Source: Desulfovibrio piger
GTDB lineage: Bacteria; Desulfobacterota; Desulfovibrionia; Desulfovibrionales; Desulfovibrionaceae
Direction: 5' to 3'
Assembly: GCF_951793255.1 (NCBI RefSeq)
Contig: NZ_OX636706.1
Span: 582,001-646,000, forward strand
Length of the DNA: 64,000 bases
Translations under genes and position numbers: made by a program
In this document: in pieces, positions 26,805 through 35,582 of the stretch
Numbering within the stretch: position 1 is the first letter of the stretch
How the letters are laid out: every line of letters begins with the position of its first letter
The notes under the pieces: model-generated
Told to the model about the DNA's origin: nothing
Database searches by the model: none
Seen by the model: the letters and a program-made list of their open reading frames with translations, nothing else

Positions 26805-27428
26805 TCAAAAATCAAGACTGAACTGCATACCGAGCCCCACGGAAGGATCGTTCTCCTCGGGCCGGGACTTCTTGCCCCCTTCGTTGTGCTCGTCCTTGAG
26901 CATCAGCTCCGGACCGATGGTCAGCGAGGCATCATCGCTGTCCATGAAGTCGGCATAGGCCCGGACCACATGCCGCCGCTCCAGAGGCCGCAGCTCGTCA
27001 GGGCGGGCCTCGCTCGACGGCAGCTCGGCACGCCAGACGGAGTCATCGCGCCGGATGTTCATGCCGAGACGGCTTTTTTCCTCCGCCTCCCGTTCCGCCT
27101 CCTTGGCTTTGCGGGACTCGGCCTTGGCCTGGCGGTCGGCCTCGCGCAGAGCATGTTCGATGCTGGAGGAATTGCCCCTGTCCCGGCCCAGGGCCCGCTT
27201 GCGCAGGGAGTCCGTCTCCACGCCGTCATGCCACAGGGCATTGCTCCTGTCGCGGGAGGTGCCGAAACTCCAGGCCTGCCCGCCCTTGCTGTTGCCCGCA
27301 GCGGTCTTGCCCGCCGGGGCCTGCACCGCCTTGCCCTTCTCCACCGCCAACACCGGCAGGGGAGCAAGGGAGACCGTCAGGGCAGACAGGGCCAGACCAG
27401 CCAAAAACAAATGTACTCTATGCAGCAT
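26805..27428 (-). CDS. Exported hypothetical protein
   Basis: The protein has 207 residues. I chose the ATG at 27428 because it opens a good Sec signal peptide (hydrophobic core, then VLAV near residue 28). The middle (about 90-130) is a charged Ala/Glu/Lys/Arg helix. The last 40 residues alternate polar and hydrophobic positions and end in Phe, which resembles an outer-membrane C-terminal strand. I do not recognise a family. The frame extends upstream to 27560 but those residues lack coding character. It stands alone next to an IS200 element. Confidence 0.55.
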   Translation of the reverse strand: MLHRVHLFLAGLALSALTVSLAPLPVLAVEKGKAVQAPAGKTAAGNSKGGQAWSFGTSRDRSNALWHDGVETDSLRKRALGRDRGNSSSIEHALREADRQAKAESRKAKEAEREAEEKSRLGMNIRRDDSVWRAELPSSEARPDELRPLERRHVVRAYADFMDSDDASLTIGPELMLKDEHNEGGKKSRPEENDPSVGLGMQFSLDF

Positions 27429-27675
27429 GGCCGCAGGATAGCCGTCATCCCGCCGGATTGTAAAGACATCCCCGTCGCAGGACATCCTCTGTGCCCGCAT
27501 GCTGCCCCGTAATGCGGCCTCTCGACCTTTTTGGGGATGGCCTGCATACATGGGACACAATCAGAACCACCCGCAAAGCGGGTGGTTTGCTCTGGCCCTG
27601 TAAGGGCCTGTTACCGGCTGCGCCTAAAGACGCTGGCTTTCACGCTGTTCAAGCCCAGTGCCTTTGCCGCCTTGG

Positions 27676-28131
27676 CTACCCCTTAAAGGGGTCTTGATAT
27701 TCGCGTGATGTCAGCTTGTCTCTCATAATGTCGTGACGTTCCTGATCCTGGATATATTTTTTGATCGTTGCCTCATTAAGCCCCACCGTACTGACATAAT
27801 ATCCTTCGGCCCAAAATTTTCTGTTGCCAAACTTATATTTAAGGTTTGCGTGCTTATCGAATATCATCAACGAACTTTTCCCTTTCAGGTAGCCCATGAA
27901 ATTTGCCACACTGATTTTAGGAGGAATGGACACCAGCATGTGGACATGATCCGGCATCAGATGCCCTTCCAGAATCTCAACCCCTTTATATTTGCAGAGG
28001 CATTGCAGAATTTCTTTTATACTTTCACGGAGCTGTGCGAAGATTATTTTTCTTCTATATTTTGGAGTAAAGACGATATGATACTTGCACAACCATTTCG
28101 TATGCGCTAGGCTATGAGCCTTGGTTCCCAT
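27676..28131 (-). CDS. tnpA: IS200 transposase TnpA (HUH Y1)
   Basis: The protein has 151 residues, full length for the family. The metal-binding HUH motif is H62-V-H64 and the nucleophile is Tyr126 in KKYIQDQ. It cuts and joins single-stranded DNA at the element ends. The frame is intact, so it may still be active. Its base composition is clearly lower in GC than the neighbours, suggesting acquisition. The ATG lies only two bases after a long leader stem that buries the ribosome-binding site. Confidence 0.92.
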   Translation of the reverse strand: MGTKAHSLAHTKWLCKYHIVFTPKYRRKIIFAQLRESIKEILQCLCKYKGVEILEGHLMPDHVHMLVSIPPKISVANFMGYLKGKSSLMIFDKHANLKYKFGNRKFWAEGYYVSTVGLNEATIKKYIQDQERHDIMRDKLTSREYQDPFKG

Positions 28132-28133
28132 AA

Positions 28134-28201
28134 CAAAAACACCTTTCCGTTAATGTTGCGATGGGCTTGAACAACTTCATCGTAGCGGAAAGGTGTTTTT
28201 G
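28134..28201 (-). promoter_or_regulatory. IS200 leader hairpin masking the tnpA start
   Basis: CAAAAACACCTTTCCG (28134-28149) and CGGAAAGGTGTTTTTG (28186-28201) form a 16-bp perfect stem. In the mRNA the AAAGGTG ahead of the ATG is inside the stem. A leader hairpin that blocks transposase translation and stops incoming transcripts is known for IS200. Confidence 0.8.
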
Positions 28202-28284
28202 TGTGTATAACGTATTGTCTCCACCCGCATAGCGGGTGGTTTTTTGTTTCGCGCCTGTCAGGCGCTCAACAGGCTAAAGCCCAT

Positions 28285-28319
28285 AAAAAAAGGAAGGACG
28301 CCCGAAAGCGTCCTTCCTG
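28285..28319 (-). terminator. Terminator of the RND efflux operon
   Basis: On the minus strand AGGAAGGACG and CGTCCTTCCT pair, followed by seven T. It lies 25 bases after the outer-membrane factor stop codon. Confidence 0.85.
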
Positions 28320-28343
28320 TGTCTTTTCAGGGGGGGATCGTGC

Positions 28344-29879
28344 CTACTGCTTGGCGGCAGGCTGTTCCTTCGCAGGAGCGGCCGCAGGCTGGGAGGCCTT
28401 CTGGCCGGCAGCGTCATGGGCCTTGACCAGCTCTTCCGCGTCAGCCACCGGGAAGGAAGGCTTGACGTTGGGATCCTGCCAGCCGCCACCTAGGGCCATG
28501 CACACGCTGACCACGGCATTGAGGCGGTCACGCAGGGCGTTGGCCAGGCTCAGCTCGGCGCTGAACAACTGGCGTTCGGCATCCAGCACGGTCAGGTAGT
28601 CGGTGTAACCGTTGTCGTACTGCAGGCGGGCGATCTCCGCGGCGCGGCGCAGGCTGTCCACCTGGGCCTGGCTGGCCGCCACGATGGCGTCGGCCTCGCG
28701 CTGGGAGGTCAGGGAGGTGCGCACGTCCTTGAAGGCGTTCTGCACCGTCTTGCGGTACACGGCGATGGCCGCTTCCTTCTGGGCCTCGGCGTCCTTGACG
28801 TTATACCAGGTGCGGCCGAAGTCCAGCAGCGGCATGGAGCCGGTCACGCCGTAGCTCCAGGCGCCCGCAGGACCGCTGAACAGGTTCACCACGCTGGCGC
28901 TGAGGGTGCCCAGCATGCCCGTCAGGGAGATGGACGGGAAGAACTCGGCACGGGCCACGCCGATATTGGCGTTGTAAGCCATGATCATGTACTCGGCGGC
29001 GCGCACGTCGGGGCGGCGCTCCAGCAGTTCGGAGGGCAGGCCCGCAGGCAGCACGGGCGGGGCCGGCAGCTTGCTGATGTCGCCGCCGCGCGGCATGACG
29101 GCGCTCATGATGTCGCGGGGCGAACGGCCCAGCAGCACGGCCAGGCTGGCTTCGGCGCTGTCCACGGCCACCGTGGAGCTGTGCACCTGGGCACGGGCCG
29201 TTTCCACTTCGGCGCGGGCACGCTGCCAGTCCAGCTCCGTGATGTCGCCCTGACGGTAGCGGCTGGTATAGATGCCGAACGCATCCTCACGCGTGCGCAG
29301 GGTACGCTTGGCCGTGGCCAGCTGCATGTCCAGGGCCAGCAGGGCAAAGTAGCTCTGGGCCGTCTGGCTGGCCACCGAAAGGCGCAGGGCCTCGTGGCTG
29401 ACCACGGTGTTCAGCAGCACATCCGACAGCATGGTGTAGTTGTTGCGGTACTTGCCCCAGAAGTCCAGTTCCCAGCTGGCCGAGAGCTGGCCCTGGTAGT
29501 TCACGTAGGAACGGTCCGCGATGCTGTTGTAGTTGGCGATCTTGGTGGAGTTGCTCTGCGAGGTGGCCGCACCGGCGCCGCTCACCGAGGGGGCGAGCTG
29601 GCTGGTGCCCACGCCCAGCTTGGCCGCGGCGGAATCGATCTTGGCCAGGCTTTCCGCCAGATCCTGGTTGTTCTTCAGGGCTTCTTCCACCAGGGCATTG
29701 AGCACGGGATCATTGAAGCGGGTCCACCAGTCGGTGTTCAGCGGACTGGGTCCCAGATCCACGGAACGCCACTCCTTGGGGATGTCCTGCTCGGGACGCT
29801 TATAGTCGGGAGCCAGGGAGCAGCCCGTGACGGCCAGGCAGAGCACCAGCGTCAGGCCCGCTTTCAGCAGGGGGGTCAT
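28344..29879 (-). CDS. RND efflux outer-membrane factor (NodT/OprM type)
   Basis: The protein has 511 residues. A lipoprotein signal with lipobox VTGC (Cys20) anchors it to the outer membrane. PDYKRP just after the anchor and paired repeats of long Ala/Gln/Leu helices are typical of TolC-like trimers. It forms the exit duct for the pump encoded upstream in the operon. Its start overlaps the end of the permease gene by 4 bases, so translation is coupled. The tail is Ala/Pro/Gln-rich. Confidence 0.9.
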   Translation of the reverse strand: MTPLLKAGLTLVLCLAVTGCSLAPDYKRPEQDIPKEWRSVDLGPSPLNTDWWTRFNDPVLNALVEEALKNNQDLAESLAKIDSAAAKLGVGTSQLAPSVSGAGAATSQSNSTKIANYNSIADRSYVNYQGQLSASWELDFWGKYRNNYTMLSDVLLNTVVSHEALRLSVASQTAQSYFALLALDMQLATAKRTLRTREDAFGIYTSRYRQGDITELDWQRARAEVETARAQVHSSTVAVDSAEASLAVLLGRSPRDIMSAVMPRGGDISKLPAPPVLPAGLPSELLERRPDVRAAEYMIMAYNANIGVARAEFFPSISLTGMLGTLSASVVNLFSGPAGAWSYGVTGSMPLLDFGRTWYNVKDAEAQKEAAIAVYRKTVQNAFKDVRTSLTSQREADAIVAASQAQVDSLRRAAEIARLQYDNGYTDYLTVLDAERQLFSAELSLANALRDRLNAVVSVCMALGGGWQDPNVKPSFPVADAEELVKAHDAAGQKASQPAAAPAKEQPAAKQ

Positions 29880-32800
29880 ATATCCTCCTCCTCATCGAAG
29901 CTTTTCTTGCCTTCGTTGGGGTCCTTCTTGCCCTGCAGCTTCAGGGAGATCCGCATGATGGTGCGGAAGAAGTAGGGAACGAAGAGCGTGGCGATGCAGG
30001 TTGCGGCCAGCATGCCGCCCACCACGGCGGTGCCGATGGCGTGACGGCTGTTGGCACCGGCGCCGGAGCTGATGGCCAGCGGCACGCAGCCCAGGATGAA
30101 GGCCAGCGAGGTCATGACGATGGGACGGAAGCGCAGGCGCGCCGCATGCATGGCGGCCACGTCCAGACTGCGCCCGCCGCGCCAGGCCTCGACGGCGAAT
30201 TCCACGATCAAGATGGCGTTTTTGGCGGCCAGGCCCACCAGGGTGACCAGAGCCACCTGGAAGTACACGTCATTGGACAGGTCGCGCAGCCAGGTGGCCA
30301 CCAGGGCGCCGAACACGCCGAAGGGCACGGCCGTGAGCACGGCCAGCGGCAGCGACCAGCTTTCGTACTGGGCGGCCAGGATCAGGAAGACCATGACGAG
30401 CGCCAGCACGAAGATGACGGTGGTGTCGGCGCTGGCCAGCTTTTCCTGCAGGGCCGAACCGACCCAGCCCAGGCCGTAATCGCTGGACAGCATCTTTTCC
30501 GCCACCTTTTCCATGGCTTCCAGGGCCTGACCGGAAGAATAGCCGGGGGCCGGTTCACCCATGAGGTGGGCGGCGGGGAACACGTTGTAACGTTCCATGG
30601 TCTGGGGCGCCGTGCGGCGTTCCAGGGTCATGATGGCATCCAGGGGCACCATGCCGCCCTTGTTGGTCCGCACGAAGATGTCGTGCAGGGACTCGGGCAG
30701 CAGGCGGTAATCGGCCTCGGCCTGCATGCGCACCTGGAAGGTACGGCCCAGGTAGTTGAAGTCGTTGACGTAGAGCGCACCGAAGGTGGCGTTCATGGCC
30801 GTGAAGACATCGCTGATGCTGATGCCCATGTCCTTGCAGCGCTCACGGTCCAGGTTGGCGTAGAGCTGCGGGGCACCGGTGGAGAACAGGCTGCGCAGGG
30901 TACCGATGGCCGGATACTTGGGCTGGCCGTTCTCGTCACGGGACGTGGCTTCCGCCACGAAGGCATTGGCCGTGGCTTCCAGATCCTGGCTGGTGCCGGC
31001 GCCGCGCATCTGGATGAAGCCTTCAAAACCGCCCGTGGTGGACATGCCGCTGATGGGCGGCGGCGTGAAGCCGATGGTCACGGCTTCGGGCTGCATCATG
31101 GTCACGCCCAGCACCTTGGTACTGATGGCCGAGGCGCTGCTCTCCGGCGTGGTACGTTCGCTCCAGGGCTTGAGCACGGCAAAGAAAGTACCGTAGTTGC
31201 TCTTGGACGACATGGAGGTGATGTCCAGGCCGTTCAGGGTCATGACCGTGTCCACGGACGGGTCTTTGCGCAGCACGTCCATGACCACGCGGGTCACGTC
31301 ACGGGTGCGGTTCTGCACGGCACCGTCGTCCAGGATGGTCATGCCCAGGATGTAGCCCTGGTCTTCGTTGGGCACCAGGCCGCCGGGAACCACCCGGAAC
31401 AGGAAGACCAGGCTGGCGATCATGCAGCCGAAGAGGGCCATGGAGATCAGGCCGTGGTCCTTGATGAAACGCACCGTACGCACATAGCGGTGCGTGGTCT
31501 TGCCGAAGAAGTAGTTGAAGACGACGAAGGGCTTGGCCGGCTGATGGTCATGCGCGTGCGGCTTGAGCAGCAGGGAGCACAGGGCCGGGGTCAGCGTCAG
31601 GGCCACGATGCCCGAAAGCACCACGGACACCGAGATGGTGATGGCGAACTGCTTGTACATCTGGCCCGCCAGGCCGCCCATGAAGGACACGGGGATGAAC
31701 ACGGCGCAGAGCACCAGCACGATGGCGATAACGGGGGCCGTCACTTCGCTCATGGCCTTGGCCGTGGCTTCCCTGGGCGGCAGGTGCTCGGTGCTCATGA
31801 TGCGTTCCACGTTCTCCAGCACCACGATGGCGTCGTCCACCACGATACCGATGGCCAGCACCATACCGAACAGGGTCAGGGTATTGATGGTGTAGCCTAG
31901 GGCGAACATGCCCGCGAAGGTACCGATGATGGACACGGGCACGGCGATGCAGGGGATGAGGGTGGCGCGCCAGTTCTGCAGGAAGATGAACACCACCAGG
32001 AACACCAGGATCATGGCTTCCACCAGGGTGTGGACCACTTCGTTGATGGACTCCATAACGAAGTCGTTGGTGTCCACGACGATCTTGTAGTCGATGCCCT
32101 CGGGGAAGTTCTTGGCCAGCTCCTGCATGCGGGCGGTGACGGCCTCGCCGGTGGCGATGGCGTTGGCGCCGGGCAGCAGGTAGATACCCATGGCACGGGC
32201 CACCATGCCGTTGTATTCGCTGCTGACGCTGTAGTCCTTGCCGCCCATCTCGATGCGGGCCACGTCCTTGAGGCGCAGCATGGCGCTGTCCTCACCGGTG
32301 CGGATGATGATCTCGCCGAACTCCTGCGGCGTGGCCAGACGCCCCTTGGTATCGATCTGCCAGGAAAGCTGGGCGGTATCGGGCATGGGCGCGTCGCCCA
32401 GACGGCCGGGCGAGAACTGCGAGTTCTGCTCCTGGATGGCCGCGGCGATCTCGCTCACGGTGACGCCGTACTTGGCCAGCTTGTCCGGGACGAGCCAGAT
32501 GCGCATGGCGTAGTCCATGTAGCCGAACACGGTCACGTCGCCCACGCCGGGCACACGCTTGAGTTCGTCGGCCACGTTCACCTGCATGTAGTTGTGCAGG
32601 TACACGGCGTCATAACGCCCGTCAGGCGAGAACAGGGCGATGATCTGCAGCATGGCCGGTGAACGTTTGGTCACCTGCACGCCCTGCAGGCGCACGGTCT
32701 CGGGCAGTGTGGTCTGGGCCAGGTTGACCTTGTTGTTGACGTTGACCAGGGCCATGTCCGGGTCGGTGCCCAGACTGAAATAGACGTTGATGGAGCCCGA

Positions 32801-33076
32801 ACCGGAACCCGAGGAGGCCGTGGACGTCATGTAGAGCATGTTTTCCACGCCGTTGATGTTCACTTCCAGGGGGGCCAGCACGGTACCGGCGATGGTCTCG
32901 GCCGAGGCGCCGGGATAGAAGACCGTCACGTTGACCGTGGGCGGCACCAGTTCAGGATACTGGGCGATGGGCAGGGCCTTCATGGCCAGCGCGCCCACCA
33001 GCGTGATCACGATGGAGATGACCGACGAAAGGATCGGTCTGCGCAAAAAGATATTTGGTTTTGCCGAAGCTGCCAT
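29876..33076 (-). CDS. RND efflux permease (HAE1, AcrB/MexF type)
   Basis: The protein has 1066 residues, standard for the family. It has an N-terminal helix, two large periplasmic loops and twelve predicted helices. The proton-relay pair lies in GIVVDDAIVVLENVER near residue 410. It exports hydrophobic or amphipathic compounds using the proton gradient and works with the adaptor upstream and the outer-membrane factor downstream. A charged tail ends in DEEEDI. The gap to the adaptor gene is 10 bases. Substrates, for example bile salts or antibiotics, cannot be read from the sequence. Confidence 0.93.
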   Translation of the reverse strand: MAASAKPNIFLRRPILSSVISIVITLVGALAMKALPIAQYPELVPPTVNVTVFYPGASAETIAGTVLAPLEVNINGVENMLYMTSTASSGSGSGSINVYFSLGTDPDMALVNVNNKVNLAQTTLPETVRLQGVQVTKRSPAMLQIIALFSPDGRYDAVYLHNYMQVNVADELKRVPGVGDVTVFGYMDYAMRIWLVPDKLAKYGVTVSEIAAAIQEQNSQFSPGRLGDAPMPDTAQLSWQIDTKGRLATPQEFGEIIIRTGEDSAMLRLKDVARIEMGGKDYSVSSEYNGMVARAMGIYLLPGANAIATGEAVTARMQELAKNFPEGIDYKIVVDTNDFVMESINEVVHTLVEAMILVFLVVFIFLQNWRATLIPCIAVPVSIIGTFAGMFALGYTINTLTLFGMVLAIGIVVDDAIVVLENVERIMSTEHLPPREATAKAMSEVTAPVIAIVLVLCAVFIPVSFMGGLAGQMYKQFAITISVSVVLSGIVALTLTPALCSLLLKPHAHDHQPAKPFVVFNYFFGKTTHRYVRTVRFIKDHGLISMALFGCMIASLVFLFRVVPGGLVPNEDQGYILGMTILDDGAVQNRTRDVTRVVMDVLRKDPSVDTVMTLNGLDITSMSSKSNYGTFFAVLKPWSERTTPESSASAISTKVLGVTMMQPEAVTIGFTPPPISGMSTTGGFEGFIQMRGAGTSQDLEATANAFVAEATSRDENGQPKYPAIGTLRSLFSTGAPQLYANLDRERCKDMGISISDVFTAMNATFGALYVNDFNYLGRTFQVRMQAEADYRLLPESLHDIFVRTNKGGMVPLDAIMTLERRTAPQTMERYNVFPAAHLMGEPAPGYSSGQALEAMEKVAEKMLSSDYGLGWVGSALQEKLASADTTVIFVLALVMVFLILAAQYESWSLPLAVLTAVPFGVFGALVATWLRDLSNDVYFQVALVTLVGLAAKNAILIVEFAVEAWRGGRSLDVAAMHAARLRFRPIVMTSLAFILGCVPLAISSGAGANSRHAIGTAVVGGMLAATCIATLFVPYFFRTIMRISLKLQGKKDPNEGKKSFDEEEDI

Positions 33077-33086
33077 AGACCATCAC

Positions 33087-34211
33087 CTACTTCTGAGCGG
33101 TCTTCTGGGCGGCCTGTCCCTTCTGGGCCTGTCCGTCACCCATGACGCTGACCTTGGCACCGGGGCGGGCCTTGACCATGCCTTCACAGATGATGCGTTC
33201 CCCGCCCTTGAGGCCGGAGTCCACAAGGTACATGTCGCCGATGGTCTCGCTGACCTCCACCTTCTGGGTGCCGACCACGTTGTCCTTGTCCAGGGTCATG
33301 ACGAAGGAACCCTTCTGGGTGATGAGCACGGCCTTCTGGGGGATGAGCACGGCGTTGACCAGCACGTCGCCGTCCATGAAGATGCGCACATACTGGCCGG
33401 GCATGATCTGGCCGTCGCTGTTGGCGAAGGAGGCACGGGCCTGCACCACGCCGGTCTCGGGCTGCACGCGGCTGTCGATGAAGTCCACCTGGCCTTCGCC
33501 CTGGTACATGCTGCCGTCCAGCAGACGCAGACGGGCCTTGTAGATGTTGCCTTCGGGGAAGCGCAGGCGGCCTTCGGCGGCCAGCTGCTGACGGCGCATG
33601 TGCTGCGGCGCGGCAATGGAGAAATCGATGTACATGGGATCGGTCTGGTCCACGTAGGTCAGCAGGGAGTTGTTGCTGACCAGGTTGCCGGGCGTGAAGC
33701 TTTCCTTGGAGCTGTAACCGGACACGGGGGCCACCACCTGGCAGTAGTCCAGATTGATCTTGGCGGCACGCAGGGCAGCCTTGGCGTTGTCATAGGCGGC
33801 CTTGGCGTTGTCGCGATCCTTCTGGGAGACGGCGTTCTTGGCAAACAGGGGGCGCACGCGGTTCCACTCGCGCTTGGCGCTGTCGTACTGGGCCTCGGCC
33901 TGCTGGACGGCGGCCTCGTACTGGTCGCGCTCGATCTGGAACATGAGCTGACCGGCCTTGACGAACTCGCCTTCACGGTACAGACGCTTCTCGATGATGC
34001 CCTGCACACGGGCACGCACTTCGACGGACCGGGAGCCGGAGGCCTGGGCCTGGAATTCGGAAGGCCAGGGCACGTCCTTGGCTTCCACCTGGAAGACGCC
34101 CACCGGCGGGGCGGGCATCTGACCTTTTTGAGCACCTTCATCCTTGCATGCCGCAAGGCTGAAACAGAGAAGCAACAGCAGCGTTGCCAGAATGGTCTGT
34201 TTTCCGGTCAT
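33087..34211 (-). CDS. RND efflux membrane-fusion protein (AcrA/MexE type)
   Basis: The protein has 374 residues. The lipobox SLAAC puts Cys22 as the lipid anchor on the inner membrane. A lipoyl half-motif (VRARVQGIIEKRLYREGEFV) precedes a long helical hairpin, then the second lipoyl half and a beta-barrel (PGQYVRIFMDG). It links the permease to the outer-membrane factor. It is the first gene of the three-gene operon. No TetR or MarR regulator gene is adjacent, unlike many such operons. Confidence 0.92.
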   Translation of the reverse strand: MTGKQTILATLLLLLCFSLAACKDEGAQKGQMPAPPVGVFQVEAKDVPWPSEFQAQASGSRSVEVRARVQGIIEKRLYREGEFVKAGQLMFQIERDQYEAAVQQAEAQYDSAKREWNRVRPLFAKNAVSQKDRDNAKAAYDNAKAALRAAKINLDYCQVVAPVSGYSSKESFTPGNLVSNNSLLTYVDQTDPMYIDFSIAAPQHMRRQQLAAEGRLRFPEGNIYKARLRLLDGSMYQGEGQVDFIDSRVQPETGVVQARASFANSDGQIMPGQYVRIFMDGDVLVNAVLIPQKAVLITQKGSFVMTLDKDNVVGTQKVEVSETIGDMYLVDSGLKGGERIICEGMVKARPGAKVSVMGDGQAQKGQAAQKTAQK

Positions 34212-34253
34212 GATATCTTACTCCTGGGACAGCAGCGAACTGCCGATACGTGG

Positions 34254-34282
34254 AAAGCCCGCCCGCAAAGCGAGCGGGCTTT
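34254..34282 (-). promoter_or_regulatory. Leader hairpin of the efflux operon
   Basis: AAAGCCCGC and GCGGGCTTT pair, with three further pairs (CGC/GCG) beyond one internal mismatch, about 43 bases before the adaptor start codon. The minus strand continues with TTTCC. It could act as an attenuator. Confidence 0.5.
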
Positions 34283-34367
34283 GAATCCCCTGCTAAACAT
34301 TTTTTGCAAAATGCGTCAAGAAATGCAGGCTTATCTTGCTCTTAAAGTTCAATAAAGAAAAATCCTT

Positions 34368-34420
34368 TTATTCCAATGGGTTAGCGAACCGTACTTTTTT
34401 CTTGTAACTACTTGGAATAA
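34368..34420. promoter_or_regulatory. Nine-base inverted repeat in the efflux promoter region
   Basis: TTATTCCAA (34368-34376) and TTGGAATAA (34412-34420) are perfect inverted repeats 35 bases apart in an AT-rich stretch upstream of the efflux operon. A repressor or activator site is a guess. Confidence 0.4.
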
Positions 34421-34463
34421 TTGACTAATTTTTTACGCCACTTTTTTAGGGGCTTTTCTGGCC

Positions 34464-35582
34464 TCAGCGGGCCGCCCGAAGAGCGCCCAGCGTCCCTGCC
34501 CTGGCGGCCATGAGCTCGGCCACCACGGAGACGGCGATCTGTTGCGGCGTGTCCGCGCCGATGCCCAGACCGATGGGGCAGCAGACCTTGTCCAGGGCCG
34601 CATCGCTGACGCCCTGCGCACGCAGCGCCTTGTAGACCGAGGCTTTTTTGCTGCTGCTGCCGATCATACCAATATAGAAGGCGTCCGTTTCCAGGGCCTG
34701 GGCCAGGACCTCACGGTCGAAGCTGTGGCCGCGGGTCATGATGGCCACATAATGGTGCCGGCCGATGCCGCAGCGGGCCGCCAGATCCTCGAAGGCAGGC
34801 AGGGTCAGGCAACGCCGGGCCATGGGGAAACGCCGGGGATCGGCGAACTCCGCGCGGTCGTCCACCACGTCCACCACGAAACCGGCGGCATGGGCCAGAC
34901 GGGCCGTCTCCAGCGACACATGGCCGCCGCCGCAGAGCAGCAGCACCGGCGGCGCGTCCAGGGCCTCCACATAACGTTCCGCCAGACCGTCCCGCACCAG
35001 GCCGGGACGGCCCTTGCGCCCGGCCAGCAGGGGCCGCACGGCTTCCGCGCCCTCGTGCAGGCCCGCCACCAGGGGCTGGCCTTCGGGCAGGGCATCCAGA
35101 TACAGGTCGCGCACGGGCGCATCGGCCCGGCTCACGTCCAGCAGCCAGATGCCGGTCAGCCCGGCTTTCAGGGCCGCGTCCGCCGCACGGAACAGGGGCG
35201 CCTGCGCAGGCGTCAGATATTCACAGAGCAGATCCATGCTGCCGCCGCAGATCATGTCGCTGTCGGGGCCAAGACCGGTGAGGTCGCAGCGCACGCGGGC
35301 GGAGCGTCCTTCCTTCAGGCAGACATTGGCCGCCTCCACGGCACGGGCTTCCAGCAGACCGCCGCCCACGGTGCCTTCCAGACCGGCAGCGGTCAGCAGG
35401 GCACGGGTACCGGCGGCACGCGGGGCCGAGCCTTCGCGCTCCACCACGGTCAGCAGGACCACGGCCTGCCCTTCGTCCAGCAGCCGGGCCGCGCGGGCCT
35501 CCAGGTTCAGCGGTACGCCCAGGCCATCCACCGGGGCGCTCACCAGCACCGGCGAGGCCGGCGCTTTAGGCATCCTGTCCAT
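34464..35582 (-). CDS. XdhC/CoxI-family protein
   Basis: The protein has 372 residues. The N-terminal XdhC domain shows GSAPRAAGTRALL and GTVGGGLLEARAVEAA. The C-terminal Rossmann part has LLLCGGGHVSLETARLAHAAGF near residue 215 and ends with CCPIGLGIGADTPQQIAVSVVAELMA, the family signature. Members insert sulfurated molybdenum cofactor into xanthine-dehydrogenase-type enzymes or handle selenium-dependent ones. No molybdenum hydroxylase gene is in the window. AAGGAGG lies before the ATG at 35582, inside the end of topA (17-base overlap), so the two are co-transcribed. Confidence 0.85.
   Translation of the reverse strand: MDRMPKAPASPVLVSAPVDGLGVPLNLEARAARLLDEGQAVVLLTVVEREGSAPRAAGTRALLTAAGLEGTVGGGLLEARAVEAANVCLKEGRSARVRCDLTGLGPDSDMICGGSMDLLCEYLTPAQAPLFRAADAALKAGLTGIWLLDVSRADAPVRDLYLDALPEGQPLVAGLHEGAEAVRPLLAGRKGRPGLVRDGLAERYVEALDAPPVLLLCGGGHVSLETARLAHAAGFVVDVVDDRAEFADPRRFPMARRCLTLPAFEDLAARCGIGRHHYVAIMTRGHSFDREVLAQALETDAFYIGMIGSSSKKASVYKALRAQGVSDAALDKVCCPIGLGIGADTPQQIAVSVVAELMAARAGTLGALRAAR

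Larger units (their letters stand above)
27560..28245 (-). mobile_element. IS200/IS605-family insertion sequence
   Basis: A single Y1 transposase gene is flanked by subterminal hairpins of nearly the same sequence: AACCACCCGC-AAA-GCGGGTGGTT at 27565-27587 and CCACCCGC-ATA-GCGGGTGG at 28221-28239. These are the expected single-strand recognition structures of this family. There are no terminal inverted repeats or target duplication, as expected. No tnpB is present, so this is the IS200 type. The exact ends are approximate. The element lies between an exported hypothetical gene and the efflux operon terminator and does not interrupt a gene. Confidence 0.85.
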
